From Lachnospiraceae bacterium (GTDB lineage Bacteria > Bacillota > Clostridia > Lachnospirales > Lachnospiraceae): DNA of 61,513 nucleotides. The translations under genes were made by a program, and so were the position numbers. Shown here one piece after another: positions 7,003-14,999 of this stretch. Each line of letters begins with the position of its first letter. The first letter of the stretch is position 1. The DNA is taken from the NCBI GenBank assembly GCA_022781925.1, contig JALESO010000001.1, forward strand, positions 1 to 61,513, written 5' to 3'. Under the pieces are notes generated by a model. It was not told the origin of the DNA. It worked only from the letters and a program-made list of their open reading frames with translations, and did no database searches.

Positions 7003-7770
7003 ATGGCAATTTTGGAAGTAAATAATGTGAAAAAGATATACACGACACGATTTGGCGGCAACCAGGTACAGGCGTTGAGCAACATCAACTTTTCCGTGGA
7101 AAAAGGCGAGTATGTGGCGATTATGGGGGAATCCGGTTCCGGAAAAACAACCCTGTTAAACATTCTGGCAGCGTTAGATAAACCAACCTCAGGTGAGGTG
7201 TTGCTGAATGGCAAAAATCTGGTGTCTGTAAAGGAAAAAGAGATTTCCGCTTTTCGCCGGGATCATCTGGGATTTGTATTTCAGGACTTTAACCTGTTGG
7301 ACAATTTTTCCTTAAAGGATAACATCTTTCTTCCACTGGTGCTTTCCGGCGTGGATCACAAGGAGATGGGAAAACGCATCCGTCCCATCGCGCAGAAGCT
7401 TGGAATCACGGAACTTCTGGAAAAGTATCCCTATGAAGTGTCCGGCGGACAAAAACAGCGTGCGGCAGTTGCCCGCGCACTGATCACCCGTCCGGAACTG
7501 GTACTCGCGGATGAACCGACGGGCGCACTGGATTCCAAGGCAACGGACGGTCTGTTGAAACTTTTCTCCCAGATCAATGCAGAGGGACAGACCATTGTCA
7601 TGGTAACCCACAGCACAAAGGCGGCAAGCCATGCAAACCGCATTTTATTTATCAAGGATGGCGAAGTGTTCCATCAGATTTATCGTGGCAATGCGACAAA
7701 CGAGCAGTTATATGTGAAGATTTCCGATGCGCTGACCGTATTGACGACAGGTGGTGAAGATCATGAGTAA
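7003..7770 (+). CDS. ABC transporter ATP-binding protein, BceA type
   Basis: This 255-aa nucleotide-binding subunit probably powers a peptide-antibiotic resistance or sensing transporter. It shows Walker A GESGSGKTT (about 42-50), the Q-loop VFQDFNLL, signature VSGGQKQR, Walker B LVLADEPTGALD and the H-switch VTHS. The long TRFGGNQVQALSNINF opening is common in MacB/BceA-like ATPases. ATG 7003 follows AAAGGAGTG; an in-frame start at 6955 lacks a ribosome site. It overlaps the permease gene by 8 bp. The BceR-like operator upstream supports a cell-envelope stress role, but the usual two-component genes are not adjacent. Confidence 0.9.
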   Translation: MAILEVNNVKKIYTTRFGGNQVQALSNINFSVEKGEYVAIMGESGSGKTTLLNILAALDKPTSGEVLLNGKNLVSVKEKEISAFRRDHLGFVFQDFNLLDNFSLKDNIFLPLVLSGVDHKEMGKRIRPIAQKLGITELLEKYPYEVSGGQKQRAAVARALITRPELVLADEPTGALDSKATDGLLKLFSQINAEGQTIVMVTHSTKAASHANRILFIKDGEVFHQIYRGNATNEQLYVKISDALTVLTTGGEDHE

Positions 7771-9775
7771 TATTTATGTACGTCTGGCAAAGACAAATAT
7801 TCAGAATAACCGGCAGCTGTATCTGCCATATATTATCTCCGGTATCGTTACGGTGATGATGTTTTACCTGATGGTGTTCATCAATAACAATCCGGGACTG
7901 GATGGTATTCCGGGCTCCACAAACCTGAAAACAATCATGGCACTTGGTGTTGGTGTCGTTGCGATTTTTGCTTATATTTTCATTTTTTATACCAACAGTT
8001 TTATTATCAAACGCCGGAAAAAAGAAATCGGTGTGTACAACATTTTGGGTATGGAAAAACGTCATATTGCAAAAGTGCTTGGACTGGAAACGGTTTTTGT
8101 GGCAGTGATCGCGATTGTTTGTGGAATTTTATCCGGTATCGTGTTTTCCAAACTGATCCTGATGCTGCTTTACCGCATGTTGGGATTTCAGGAAAGCGTG
8201 TCATTTTTCATTGCAAAAGCAGGAATCAGGAAAGCAATTCTGATCTTCGGCGTGTTATATTTGCTGACCTTACTGTACAATCTGCTGCAGATCCGTCTGG
8301 CAAATCCTATTGAATTGCTGCGTGGCGGAAATGTAGGGGAAAAAGAGCCAAAGACAAAGGGCGTGATGGCAGTAGCCGGAGCAGCGTGTCTGGCGGTGGC
8401 GTACTATATTGCAATTACCACACAGAACCCGATCGAGGTATTATTCAAGTTTTTCCTTGCGGTTGTCCTTGTCATTGCCGGAACGTATTTCCTGTTCACC
8501 GCAGGAAGCATTGCCATTTTGAAAATGCTGCGGAATAATAAAAAGTTTTACTACAATAAAAAACATTTTACCGCAGTCTCCGGTATGTTGTATCGAATGA
8601 AACAGAATGCGGCAGGTCTGGCAAGTATCTGTGTGCTGTCTACCATGGTGCTGGTGATGATCTCCATGACGGTCAGCATGTTTGCCGGCGTGGATGACGA
8701 GTTGAAAGCGCGTTATCCGTATGAATTATCTTACACGATAAATGCAAATTCCATGGAGGAAAACGTAAACGGTCAGGAACTTTATCAGACAATCGCTGAT
8801 ACCATCGAGAAACAGGGCAGAAAAATCACGGATTCTTCTATGTGCAGTTATTTCCAGATTTTTATGAAGAGAAGCGGTTCTGAGTTCGAAATGATCAATC
8901 AGGATATGAACTATTCCGACATGGCGGTGCTGAATTTTCTGACAAGAGAAAATATGCTAGCCAATGACAGTTCTCTGAAAGCGGAGGATGTTCCGGAGCC
9001 GGAGGTTGGAAAAGTTGATATTTACAGCAAAACGAAATATGAGGACAGTGAATTTCACTTTCTGGGACAGGATTTTGCGGTGGATCATAGTTTTTCATAT
9101 GGATCGGAGGCGGATTCTTATCTGACCGTAAAAGATATCCTTTATGTGGTTGCGGACGAGGCTACATTAAATCAGATGTTTGAACTGCAGAAGGAAGCGG
9201 GAAGTGACCCGGACACCTCCAGTATGTATTCCCAGTATGAGACACAGATCGAGTTTGAGTATGATGGCACAAAAGAAGAAAAACTGGCCTGTGCGGATGC
9301 GGTCAAAAATGTTGTCGCATCTCAGAGAAAAGAGGTTTCCGGTTATCTGGAGAGCAGAACTGATAATGAAAAAGAATTTTATGCTTTATATGGCGGATTG
9401 TTTTTCTTAGGACTGTTCCTTGGCATCATGTTCCTGATGGTTACGGTAATGATCATTTTTTACAAACAAATTTCGGAAGGATATGACGACAGAGAGCGTT
9501 ACGTCATTATGGAAAAAGTCGGAATGAGCAATGCGGAAGTAAAAAGTTCCATCCAGTCGCAGATCCGGATCGTATTTTTCCTGCCGCTTGTGATGGCGGC
9601 TGTGCATGTAGCGGCAGCGTTTCCGATGATCCGCCGGTTGCTGGCATTGCTGAATCTGACAAATGTGCCGCTGTTTGTGACCTGTCTGATTGTTACGATC
9701 CTGGTATTTACCGCGATTTACTATCTGGTTTTCCGGATCACATCCAGAGCATATTACAAGATTGTATCCAGATAA
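7763..9775 (+). CDS. ABC transporter permease, BceB/FtsX type
   Basis: This 670-aa membrane subunit partners with the preceding ATPase. Four N-terminal hydrophobic segments (about residues 15-35, 55-75, 100-130 and 150-170) are followed by more membrane spans. A large extracellular domain of about 220 residues (about 315-535) then precedes a C-terminal group of three spans. That layout, with FtsX-like segments and the KRRKKEIGVYNILGM motif after the second helix, is characteristic of BceB permeases, where the outer domain recognizes cell-wall-active peptides. ATG 7763 lies within the end of the ATPase gene after GGTGGTG, so translation is coupled. Substrate is unknown. Confidence 0.88.
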   Translation: MSNIYVRLAKTNIQNNRQLYLPYIISGIVTVMMFYLMVFINNNPGLDGIPGSTNLKTIMALGVGVVAIFAYIFIFYTNSFIIKRRKKEIGVYNILGMEKRHIAKVLGLETVFVAVIAIVCGILSGIVFSKLILMLLYRMLGFQESVSFFIAKAGIRKAILIFGVLYLLTLLYNLLQIRLANPIELLRGGNVGEKEPKTKGVMAVAGAACLAVAYYIAITTQNPIEVLFKFFLAVVLVIAGTYFLFTAGSIAILKMLRNNKKFYYNKKHFTAVSGMLYRMKQNAAGLASICVLSTMVLVMISMTVSMFAGVDDELKARYPYELSYTINANSMEENVNGQELYQTIADTIEKQGRKITDSSMCSYFQIFMKRSGSEFEMINQDMNYSDMAVLNFLTRENMLANDSSLKAEDVPEPEVGKVDIYSKTKYEDSEFHFLGQDFAVDHSFSYGSEADSYLTVKDILYVVADEATLNQMFELQKEAGSDPDTSSMYSQYETQIEFEYDGTKEEKLACADAVKNVVASQRKEVSGYLESRTDNEKEFYALYGGLFFLGLFLGIMFLMVTVMIIFYKQISEGYDDRERYVIMEKVGMSNAEVKSSIQSQIRIVFFLPLVMAAVHVAAAFPMIRRLLALLNLTNVPLFVTCLIVTILVFTAIYYLVFRITSRAYYKIVSR

Positions 9776-9791
9776 AAGTAGAGAAATGATT

Positions 9792-9877
9792 GCCTGAAGT
9801 TTTGGTGTTACTGTATGCCAGCATGATCGATATATGGAGAAATATGCTGAGTGAACTGTAATGATAAAATTTCAGGC
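9792..9877. repeat. Long inverted repeat after the permease gene
   Basis: GCCTGAAGTTTT (9792-9803) pairs with AAAATTTCAGGC (9866-9877), 11 of 12 positions. The 62-nt intervening sequence contains a smaller CAGCAT/ATGCTG pair. It may be a branched terminator of the transporter operon; no T-tract of note follows. Confidence 0.4.
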
Positions 9878-9907
9878 GATTTTGCGTGGAAAAATGACTT
9901 TGCTTGG

Positions 9908-9936
9908 TTGAATTTCGGCGAATTTAATAGTATAAT
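9908..9936 (+). promoter_or_regulatory. Sigma-A promoter of pgi
   Basis: TTGAAT (9908-9913), a 17-bp spacer and a perfect TATAAT (9931-9936), about 60 bp upstream of the pgi start. The gene has its own AGGAGG ribosome site. Confidence 0.75.
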
Positions 9937-9998
9937 TTTCATAGATTGTTAGAATTATAACAAAGAAACTGGAAAACAGATATGAGGAGGAATCTATC

Positions 9999-11579
9999 AT
10001 GCTTAACTGGAAAAATTTAGATACCCTTGCTTCTTACGAGGAGCTGAAAAAAGTAGAGCCTGTCAATGTGGCAGAAGTAATGTCCGGGGAAAATGGCGCA
10101 GAGCGTGTAAAAAATTACAGCATCCCGATGATGGATGGTCTTACTTATAATTATGCTGCAAAAGCAGTAGATGACAAAGTGCTTGCAGCACTGGCAAAAC
10201 TTGCCGAAGAAGCACAGCTGATCGAGAAATATGAGTCTCTGTATAACGGAGCAGTCATCAATACAGGAGAGAAACGTCTGGTACTTCACCAGCTTACCCG
10301 TGGCCAGTTAGGTGACGATGTCGTTGCTGACGGTGTAAACAAACGTGAGTTTTATGTGGCACAGCAGCAGAGAATCGCTGATTTTGCAAATAAAGTACAT
10401 GCAGGCGAGATCACAAATGCAGCAGGCGAGAAATTTACAACTGTTGTTCAGATCGGTATCGGCGGAAGTGATTTAGGCCCGCGTGCCATGTATCTTGCAT
10501 TAGAGAACTGGGCAAAAGTAAACAACAAATTCAAAATGGAAGCAAAATTCATCAGCAATGTTGATCCGGATGATGCAGCAGCCGTATTAAAGTCCATCGA
10601 TGTGGCACATTCCATCTTCATTCTGGTTTCCAAATCAGGTACAACCTTAGAGACACTGACAAATGAGTCCTTCGTAAAAGATGCCCTTGCAAAAGCAGGT
10701 CTGGATGCTTCCAAGCATATGATCGCTGTTACAAGTGAGACATCTCCGCTGGCCAAGAGTGATGATTATCTTGCAGCATTCTTTATGGATGATTACATCG
10801 GCGGACGTTATTCTTCTTCTTCCGCAGTCGGCGGTGCTGTATTATCTCTGGCGTTCGGACCGGATGTATTTGCAGAGTTCCTTGCCGGTGCAGCAGAAGT
10901 AGATAAAGCAGCTACAAACAAAGATTTATTAAAGAACCCGGAAATGCTGGATGCGCTGATCGGTGTGTATGAGCGCAATGTACTTGGTTATCCGTCCACA
11001 GCAGTTCTTCCGTACTCTCAGGCACTGAGCCGTTTCCCGGCACATTTACAGCAGCTGGATATGGAGTCCAACGGAAAATCTGTCAACCGTTTCGGCGAGC
11101 CGGTTGATTATGTGACCGGACCGGTGATCTTTGGTGAGCCTGGTACAAACGGACAGCATTCCTTCTATCAGTTACTGCATCAGGGAACTGATATCGTACC
11201 GCTTCAGTTTATCGGATTTAAAAATAACCAGATCGGTACCGATGTCGTAATTCAGGACAGCACAAGTCAGCAGAAACTGTGTGCGAATGTGGCAGCTCAG
11301 ATCGTTGCATTTGCTTGCGGTAAAGAGGATGAGAATCGCAATAAAAACTTTGAGGGTGGTCGTCCTTCCAGTATTATCATCGGTGAGCAGCTGACACCGA
11401 AGACACTGGGCGCATTACTGGCTCACTTCGAGAACAAAGTAATGTTCCAGGGATTTGTATGGAATGTAAACAGTTTTGATCAGGAAGGTGTACAGCTTGG
11501 TAAAGTGCTGGCAAAACGTGTACTTGCACATGAAACCGATGGGGCACTGAAGGTGTACAGTGATTTGCTGAATATTTAA
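9999..11579 (+). CDS. pgi: Glucose-6-phosphate isomerase
   Basis: Interconverts glucose 6-phosphate and fructose 6-phosphate in glycolysis and gluconeogenesis. The 526-aa protein has the SIS-domain architecture of PGI. Visible elements are GIGGSDLGPRAMYLAL (about 151-166), the sugar-phosphate loop VSKSGTTLETLTN, GGRYSSSSAVGG, signature RFPAHLQQLDMESNGKSVNR, the catalytic Glu in FGEPGTNGQHSFYQL with its His, and a C-terminal Lys in QGVQLGKVLAKRVL. It is monocistronic: its own promoter is at 9908-9936 and the nested hairpin at 11656-11723 ends the transcript. ATG 9999 follows ATGAGGAGGAAT. Confidence 0.97.
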   Translation: MLNWKNLDTLASYEELKKVEPVNVAEVMSGENGAERVKNYSIPMMDGLTYNYAAKAVDDKVLAALAKLAEEAQLIEKYESLYNGAVINTGEKRLVLHQLTRGQLGDDVVADGVNKREFYVAQQQRIADFANKVHAGEITNAAGEKFTTVVQIGIGGSDLGPRAMYLALENWAKVNNKFKMEAKFISNVDPDDAAAVLKSIDVAHSIFILVSKSGTTLETLTNESFVKDALAKAGLDASKHMIAVTSETSPLAKSDDYLAAFFMDDYIGGRYSSSSAVGGAVLSLAFGPDVFAEFLAGAAEVDKAATNKDLLKNPEMLDALIGVYERNVLGYPSTAVLPYSQALSRFPAHLQQLDMESNGKSVNRFGEPVDYVTGPVIFGEPGTNGQHSFYQLLHQGTDIVPLQFIGFKNNQIGTDVVIQDSTSQQKLCANVAAQIVAFACGKEDENRNKNFEGGRPSSIIIGEQLTPKTLGALLAHFENKVMFQGFVWNVNSFDQEGVQLGKVLAKRVLAHETDGALKVYSDLLNI

Positions 11580-11655
11580 TGCCTTGGCTGCGTTTAGGTG
11601 GCTGAATGTAAGTCATGGCTATTGATTTAGATGGCTAAACGACAGGTTATGAATG

Positions 11656-11723
11656 GAACTCTGGAGATTTTGTCCCGGACGCTAACAATCGCTTTCCGGG
11701 AAAAAATATCCAGAGTTCTTTTT
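11656..11723 (+). terminator. Nested-hairpin terminator, copy A (conserved core GCTAACAATCGC)
   Basis: Outer stem GAACTCTGGA/TCCAGAGTTC (11656-11665, 11709-11718), A/T-rich interval, inner stem TCCCGGA/TCCGGGA (11673-11679, 11695-11701), and an apical loop carrying GCTAACAATCGC (11681-11692). TTCTTTTT follows. The same core is found in two other hairpins in this window (20572-20583 on the minus strand, 25816-25827) whose stems are different. Confidence 0.8.
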
Positions 11724-11907
11724 CAATGTTGTGAAGGTTAAACAAATTCAGATAGTGTATGAAAAGCAGGAAAAATATTCTAATTATTTTTTTAGGAACA
11801 TTATTGACGAAATGCTAATAGTTGAGTATGCTACAAAGAGGAAAACAGGCGATATCCTGTTGGTGTGGCTGACACCTAAAATCCGAAATGAAAGCCGAAT
11901 GATGATC

Positions 11908-11985
11908 GGAGAGTTGGCAGGCAACAGAAAAACCTGAAAGCAAAGCCAGACATATGAGCTGGAGAGTTGGCGGACAACAGAAAAA
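11908..11985 (+). repeat. Degenerate 53-bp direct repeat downstream of pgi
   Basis: GGAGAGTTGGCAGGCAACAG (11908-11927) recurs as GGAGAGTTGGCGGACAACAG (11961-11980), both followed by AAAAA and period 53 bp. The 672-bp gap 11580-12251 holds copy A of the nested hairpin, this repeat and the hairpin at 11995-12034. A 68-aa GTG-started frame at 11731-11937 has no ribosome site or family similarity and is not called. Confidence 0.5.
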
Positions 11986-11994
11986 TCAGTCTGT

Positions 11995-12034
11995 AAGGGA
12001 GATGCACAATGCTGAGGTATTGTAATCTCCCTTT
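11995..12034 (+). terminator. Intergenic hairpin with T-rich tail
   Basis: AAGGGAGAT pairs with ATCTCCCTT over 9 bp, with an inner ACAAT/ATTGT pair, followed by TAAATTTTTAT. It would end any transcript passing through the pgi downstream repeats. Confidence 0.55.
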
Positions 12035-12251
12035 AAATTTTTATAGATATAGAAAAAGTTGCCAGTTACCATTTATTTATTTTGAGTTTTGCGTTAATAT
12101 AGCATTTGTGAAATATTCAAATCGAATATATGTGAGATTTGATGCATAATTCTGTTCGGCGAAAGCAGACAGATTTTTTCAGATTTACTGTACATCTTTG
12201 TGGAATAGAAAACTGAGAGTGTATAAAATAATTACGGAAAGGAAGATTAAT

Positions 12252-12635
12252 ATGAGTCTGATAAAAGGAATTCATCATGTGGCATTGAAATGCTGTGGCA
12301 AAGAGGAGTTTGAGAAAACAAAACAGTTTTACGGTGAGGTGCTTGGACTTCCGGTGACAAGAAGCTGGGAGGGCGGCATTATGTACGATACCGGAGCCGG
12401 TCTGATGGAGATTTTTGAGACGGAGGAGACTCCGCTGGAGACAGGAACGATCCGTCATTTTGCATTTGCTGTGGAGAATACGGATGCCTGTGTGGAAGCG
12501 GTTCGTACTGCCGGGTATGAGGTGTTTGTGGAGCCGAAGGATATCGAGATCGCATCTGAGATTCCGTTCCCGGCGCGTATTGCGTTCTGCCGTGGACCGG
12601 TTGGCGAAGAGATTGAGTTTTTCCATGAAAAATAA
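12252..12635 (+). CDS. VOC-superfamily (glyoxalase-like) protein
   Basis: A 127-aa single-domain member of the vicinal-oxygen-chelate fold with two beta-alpha-beta-beta-beta modules. The first is IHHVALKCCG...TKQFYGEVLGLPV (about 7-35) and the second is IRHFAFAVENTDACVEAVRTAG (about 67-88) through EEIEFFHEK. Candidate metal ligands are His8 or His9, Glu51 (GLMEIFE), His69 and Glu121. Related small proteins are lactoylglutathione lyase-like or epimerase-like; the substrate cannot be told. ATG 12252 has GGAAAGGAAG upstream. It opens a three-gene unit with the antiporter (24-bp gap) and radical SAM genes. Confidence 0.82.
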   Translation: MSLIKGIHHVALKCCGKEEFEKTKQFYGEVLGLPVTRSWEGGIMYDTGAGLMEIFETEETPLETGTIRHFAFAVENTDACVEAVRTAGYEVFVEPKDIEIASEIPFPARIAFCRGPVGEEIEFFHEK

Positions 12636-12659
12636 AGAGATACAGGAGGAAATGCATTC

Positions 12660-13979
12660 GTGAGAAAAGGGAGAGCGATTGCGTTATTACCGATCGCAGT
12701 TTTTCTGGTTCTGTATCTGGGACTTGGTATTTTATTTGAATATATTATGAAGATTCCAATGGGATTTTATAATGTACCGATAGTGTTTGCTTTTTTAGTG
12801 GCGATCCTTGTGGCCTGTCTGCAGAACCGCAAGGTCAGTTTTGATGAAAAACTTGGCATTATGGCGCAGGGGCTGGCGGACAAAAATATTATCACAATGC
12901 TGCTGATCTTTCTGACAGCAGGTGTGTTTGTCGGCGTGGTTGGCCGCAGCAGTGCGGAGAGCGTGGCATATTTTATGCTGTCCATCATTCCGGCACGGTT
13001 TTCGGTAGCCGTTTTATTTGGTGTGGCATGTTTTGTGTCTCTGGCCATGGGAACTTCTGTGGGAACGATCACGCTTCTGACACCGATTGCGGTGGCAGTG
13101 TCGAGCGCTTCCGGTTTTGGACTGCCGCTTTGCGTGGCATCTGTCATGGGCGGTTCCATGTTTGGTGATAATCTGTCTTTTATTTCGGATACGACGATTG
13201 CAGCCTGCAATGGACAGGGATGTGAGATGAAGGACAAGTTCCGGGAGAATTTCTGGATTGCGCTTCCGGCGGCGGTTGCGACGTTACTTCTGATTTTGAT
13301 TCTGTCCTTCCGGACGGACATTTCCGGAACCGTGACAGAGAGTTATCATCTGCTTCAAATCGTGCCGTATATTCTGGTGCTGATCGGTGGAATCATCGGT
13401 GTCAACGTGTTTGTGGTACTGCTGATTGGAATTGTGTCCGGTGCGGTCATTATGCTGGCGGCGGGACATATCAGTCCGGCGGATCTGCTGGCGAATGTCG
13501 GAAACGGTGCTTCCGGGATGTTTGAGACCTGTATGGTGGCGATCCTTGTGGCAGCGCTTTGTGCATTGATCCGGGAATATGGCGGATTTGATGCATTATT
13601 GGCAGGCATCCATAAGGTGTTCAAAGGAAAAAGAGGCGGTCAGCTTGGTATGGGACTGCTGGTTGGCGCCATGGATGTGGCGACTGCAAATAATACCGTA
13701 GCTATCGTTATGGCAAATCCGATTGCAAAAGAAATGGCAGAGGAATACGGCATTACACCGCGAAAGACAGCGTCGATTCTGGACACGTTTTCCGCAGTTT
13801 CGCAGGGAATTATCCCCTATGGTGCGCAGATGCTGGTGGCAATTTCCGCGGCGCATGAACTGGGATACGATCTGTCGGCATTTCAAATCATGCCGAAGCT
13901 GTTTTATCCGATTCTGCTGCTGTTCAGTTCACTGGTATTTATATTTTTAGTGCCGCAGAAGGAAAGAAGAGACATATGA
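12660..13979 (+). CDS. Na+/H+ antiporter, NhaC family
   Basis: A 439-aa inner-membrane transporter with about eleven hydrophobic spans; the family exchanges Na+ (or an organic acid) for H+. The diagnostic segment is SMFGDNLSFISDTTIAACNG (about 166-185) with the following GCEMKDKFREN loop. GTSVGTITLLTPIAVAVSS and a late VATANNTVAIVMANPIA region with charged residues inside the membrane also fit the B. subtilis YuiF-like branch. It starts with GTG at 12660, 11 nt after AGGAGG. Its stop overlaps the radical SAM start (ATGA at 13976-13979), so the two are coupled. The ion or substrate is not proven. Confidence 0.88.
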   Translation: MRKGRAIALLPIAVFLVLYLGLGILFEYIMKIPMGFYNVPIVFAFLVAILVACLQNRKVSFDEKLGIMAQGLADKNIITMLLIFLTAGVFVGVVGRSSAESVAYFMLSIIPARFSVAVLFGVACFVSLAMGTSVGTITLLTPIAVAVSSASGFGLPLCVASVMGGSMFGDNLSFISDTTIAACNGQGCEMKDKFRENFWIALPAAVATLLLILILSFRTDISGTVTESYHLLQIVPYILVLIGGIIGVNVFVVLLIGIVSGAVIMLAAGHISPADLLANVGNGASGMFETCMVAILVAALCALIREYGGFDALLAGIHKVFKGKRGGQLGMGLLVGAMDVATANNTVAIVMANPIAKEMAEEYGITPRKTASILDTFSAVSQGIIPYGAQMLVAISAAHELGYDLSAFQIMPKLFYPILLLFSSLVFIFLVPQKERRDI

Positions 13980-14845
13980 ATTACGAAGGAATGATTTACC
14001 GTCCGCCAAGCGAGGCATACAGTCTAATTTTGCAGGTGACGGTGGGATGTGCGCACAACAGCTGCACATTCTGTACGATGTACAAGGAAAAAAGCTTTCA
14101 TGTAAAGCCTTTGCGTGAAGTGGAAGAGGATTTGAGAGAAGCCCGAAGTTATTACGGAAACCGCAGCCTGCGGATCTTTCTGGCAGACGGGGATGCACTG
14201 GTGCTTTCACAGGAAAAACTGTGTACGATCTTACGTCTGTGCAGACAGTATTTTCCGAAGGCAGAGCGTATTACTTCTTATGGAACCGCACAGGATATTT
14301 TGCGGAAATCAAAAGAGGAACTTCAGGAGTTACATGAACTTGGTCTGGATATGATCTATCTGGGTGCAGAATCCGGAAGCCCGGAAATTTTGGAACATAT
14401 CCACAAAGGTGTGACAGTGGAGGAATATGTGAAGGCAGCGGAGCGGCTGCGCGGAACCGGGGTCCGGCTCAGCGTGACGCTGATCTCCGGTCTTGGCGGG
14501 CAGAAAATGCTGGAAGAACATGCGATTGCATCGGCAAAATTAATTACAGCCATGAAACCGGATTATCTGGGATTTCTGACACTGCTTCTGGAGCCGGGGG
14601 CACCGATGCTGCAGGAAGTAAAATTCGGTGCGATGCAGCTTCTGACACCGGCGCAGGTGCTGGAGGAGATGGAGCTGTTTTTAACACATGTGGATTCGGA
14701 AGGAACCGTATTTCGTTCCAATCACGCTTCTAATTATATTTCCCTGGCGGGCAATCTGAACCGGGACATTCCGGCGATGCTGGAGAAAATTCAGAAAAGC
14801 AGGGAGCGGGACGCATTTAAAAACGAGTCTATGCGTAGACTGTAA
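13976..14845 (+). CDS. Radical SAM protein, B12-independent YgiQ/HemN-like group
   Basis: A 289-aa S-adenosylmethionine radical enzyme. The cluster motif is CAHNSCTFC (residues 23-31), a CX4CX2C spacing seen in this subgroup instead of the usual CX3CX2C. It is followed by MYKEKSFHVKP, the SAM-binding FLADGDALV and the LGAESGSPEIL strand of the TIM barrel. No extra domain is visible, so substrate and reaction are unknown. It overlaps the antiporter by 4 bp and is followed 25 bp later by a strong terminator, so it closes this operon. Confidence 0.87.
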   Translation: MNYEGMIYRPPSEAYSLILQVTVGCAHNSCTFCTMYKEKSFHVKPLREVEEDLREARSYYGNRSLRIFLADGDALVLSQEKLCTILRLCRQYFPKAERITSYGTAQDILRKSKEELQELHELGLDMIYLGAESGSPEILEHIHKGVTVEEYVKAAERLRGTGVRLSVTLISGLGGQKMLEEHAIASAKLITAMKPDYLGFLTLLLEPGAPMLQEVKFGAMQLLTPAQVLEEMELFLTHVDSEGTVFRSNHASNYISLAGNLNRDIPAMLEKIQKSRERDAFKNESMRRL

Positions 14846-14870
14846 ATAAGAAAAACTGAATAAAATATTG

Positions 14871-14911
14871 TATGGCAGGAAAATTTTTCAAATTTCCTGT
14901 CATATTTTTTT
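14871..14911 (+). terminator. Rho-independent terminator after the radical SAM gene
   Basis: TATGGCAGGAAA pairs with TTTCCTGTCATA, one mismatch, followed by seven T residues. It separates the antiporter operon from the pilus locus. Confidence 0.85.
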
Positions 14912-14939
14912 GACTTTCTGCATATAAATTACCTAGAAA
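14910..14939 (+). promoter_or_regulatory. Possible promoter of the FCT-like pilus locus
   Basis: TTGACT (14910-14915), an 18-bp spacer and TAGAAA (14934-14939), about 60 bp before the first pilus gene. The -35 overlaps the terminator T-tract. The -10 is weak, so either expression is low or an activator is needed. Confidence 0.35.
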
Positions 14940-14999
14940 TAAAAGTGGAACTTTGGGTTACAGGGAATCCGGCTTTATTTCGGGAATGGAGATGGTGGA

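Noticed and set aside
11731-11937. 68-codon GTG-started frame downstream of pgi.
   Set aside because: It starts directly after the nested hairpin's T-tract with no ribosome site, and ends inside the 53-bp repeat region.
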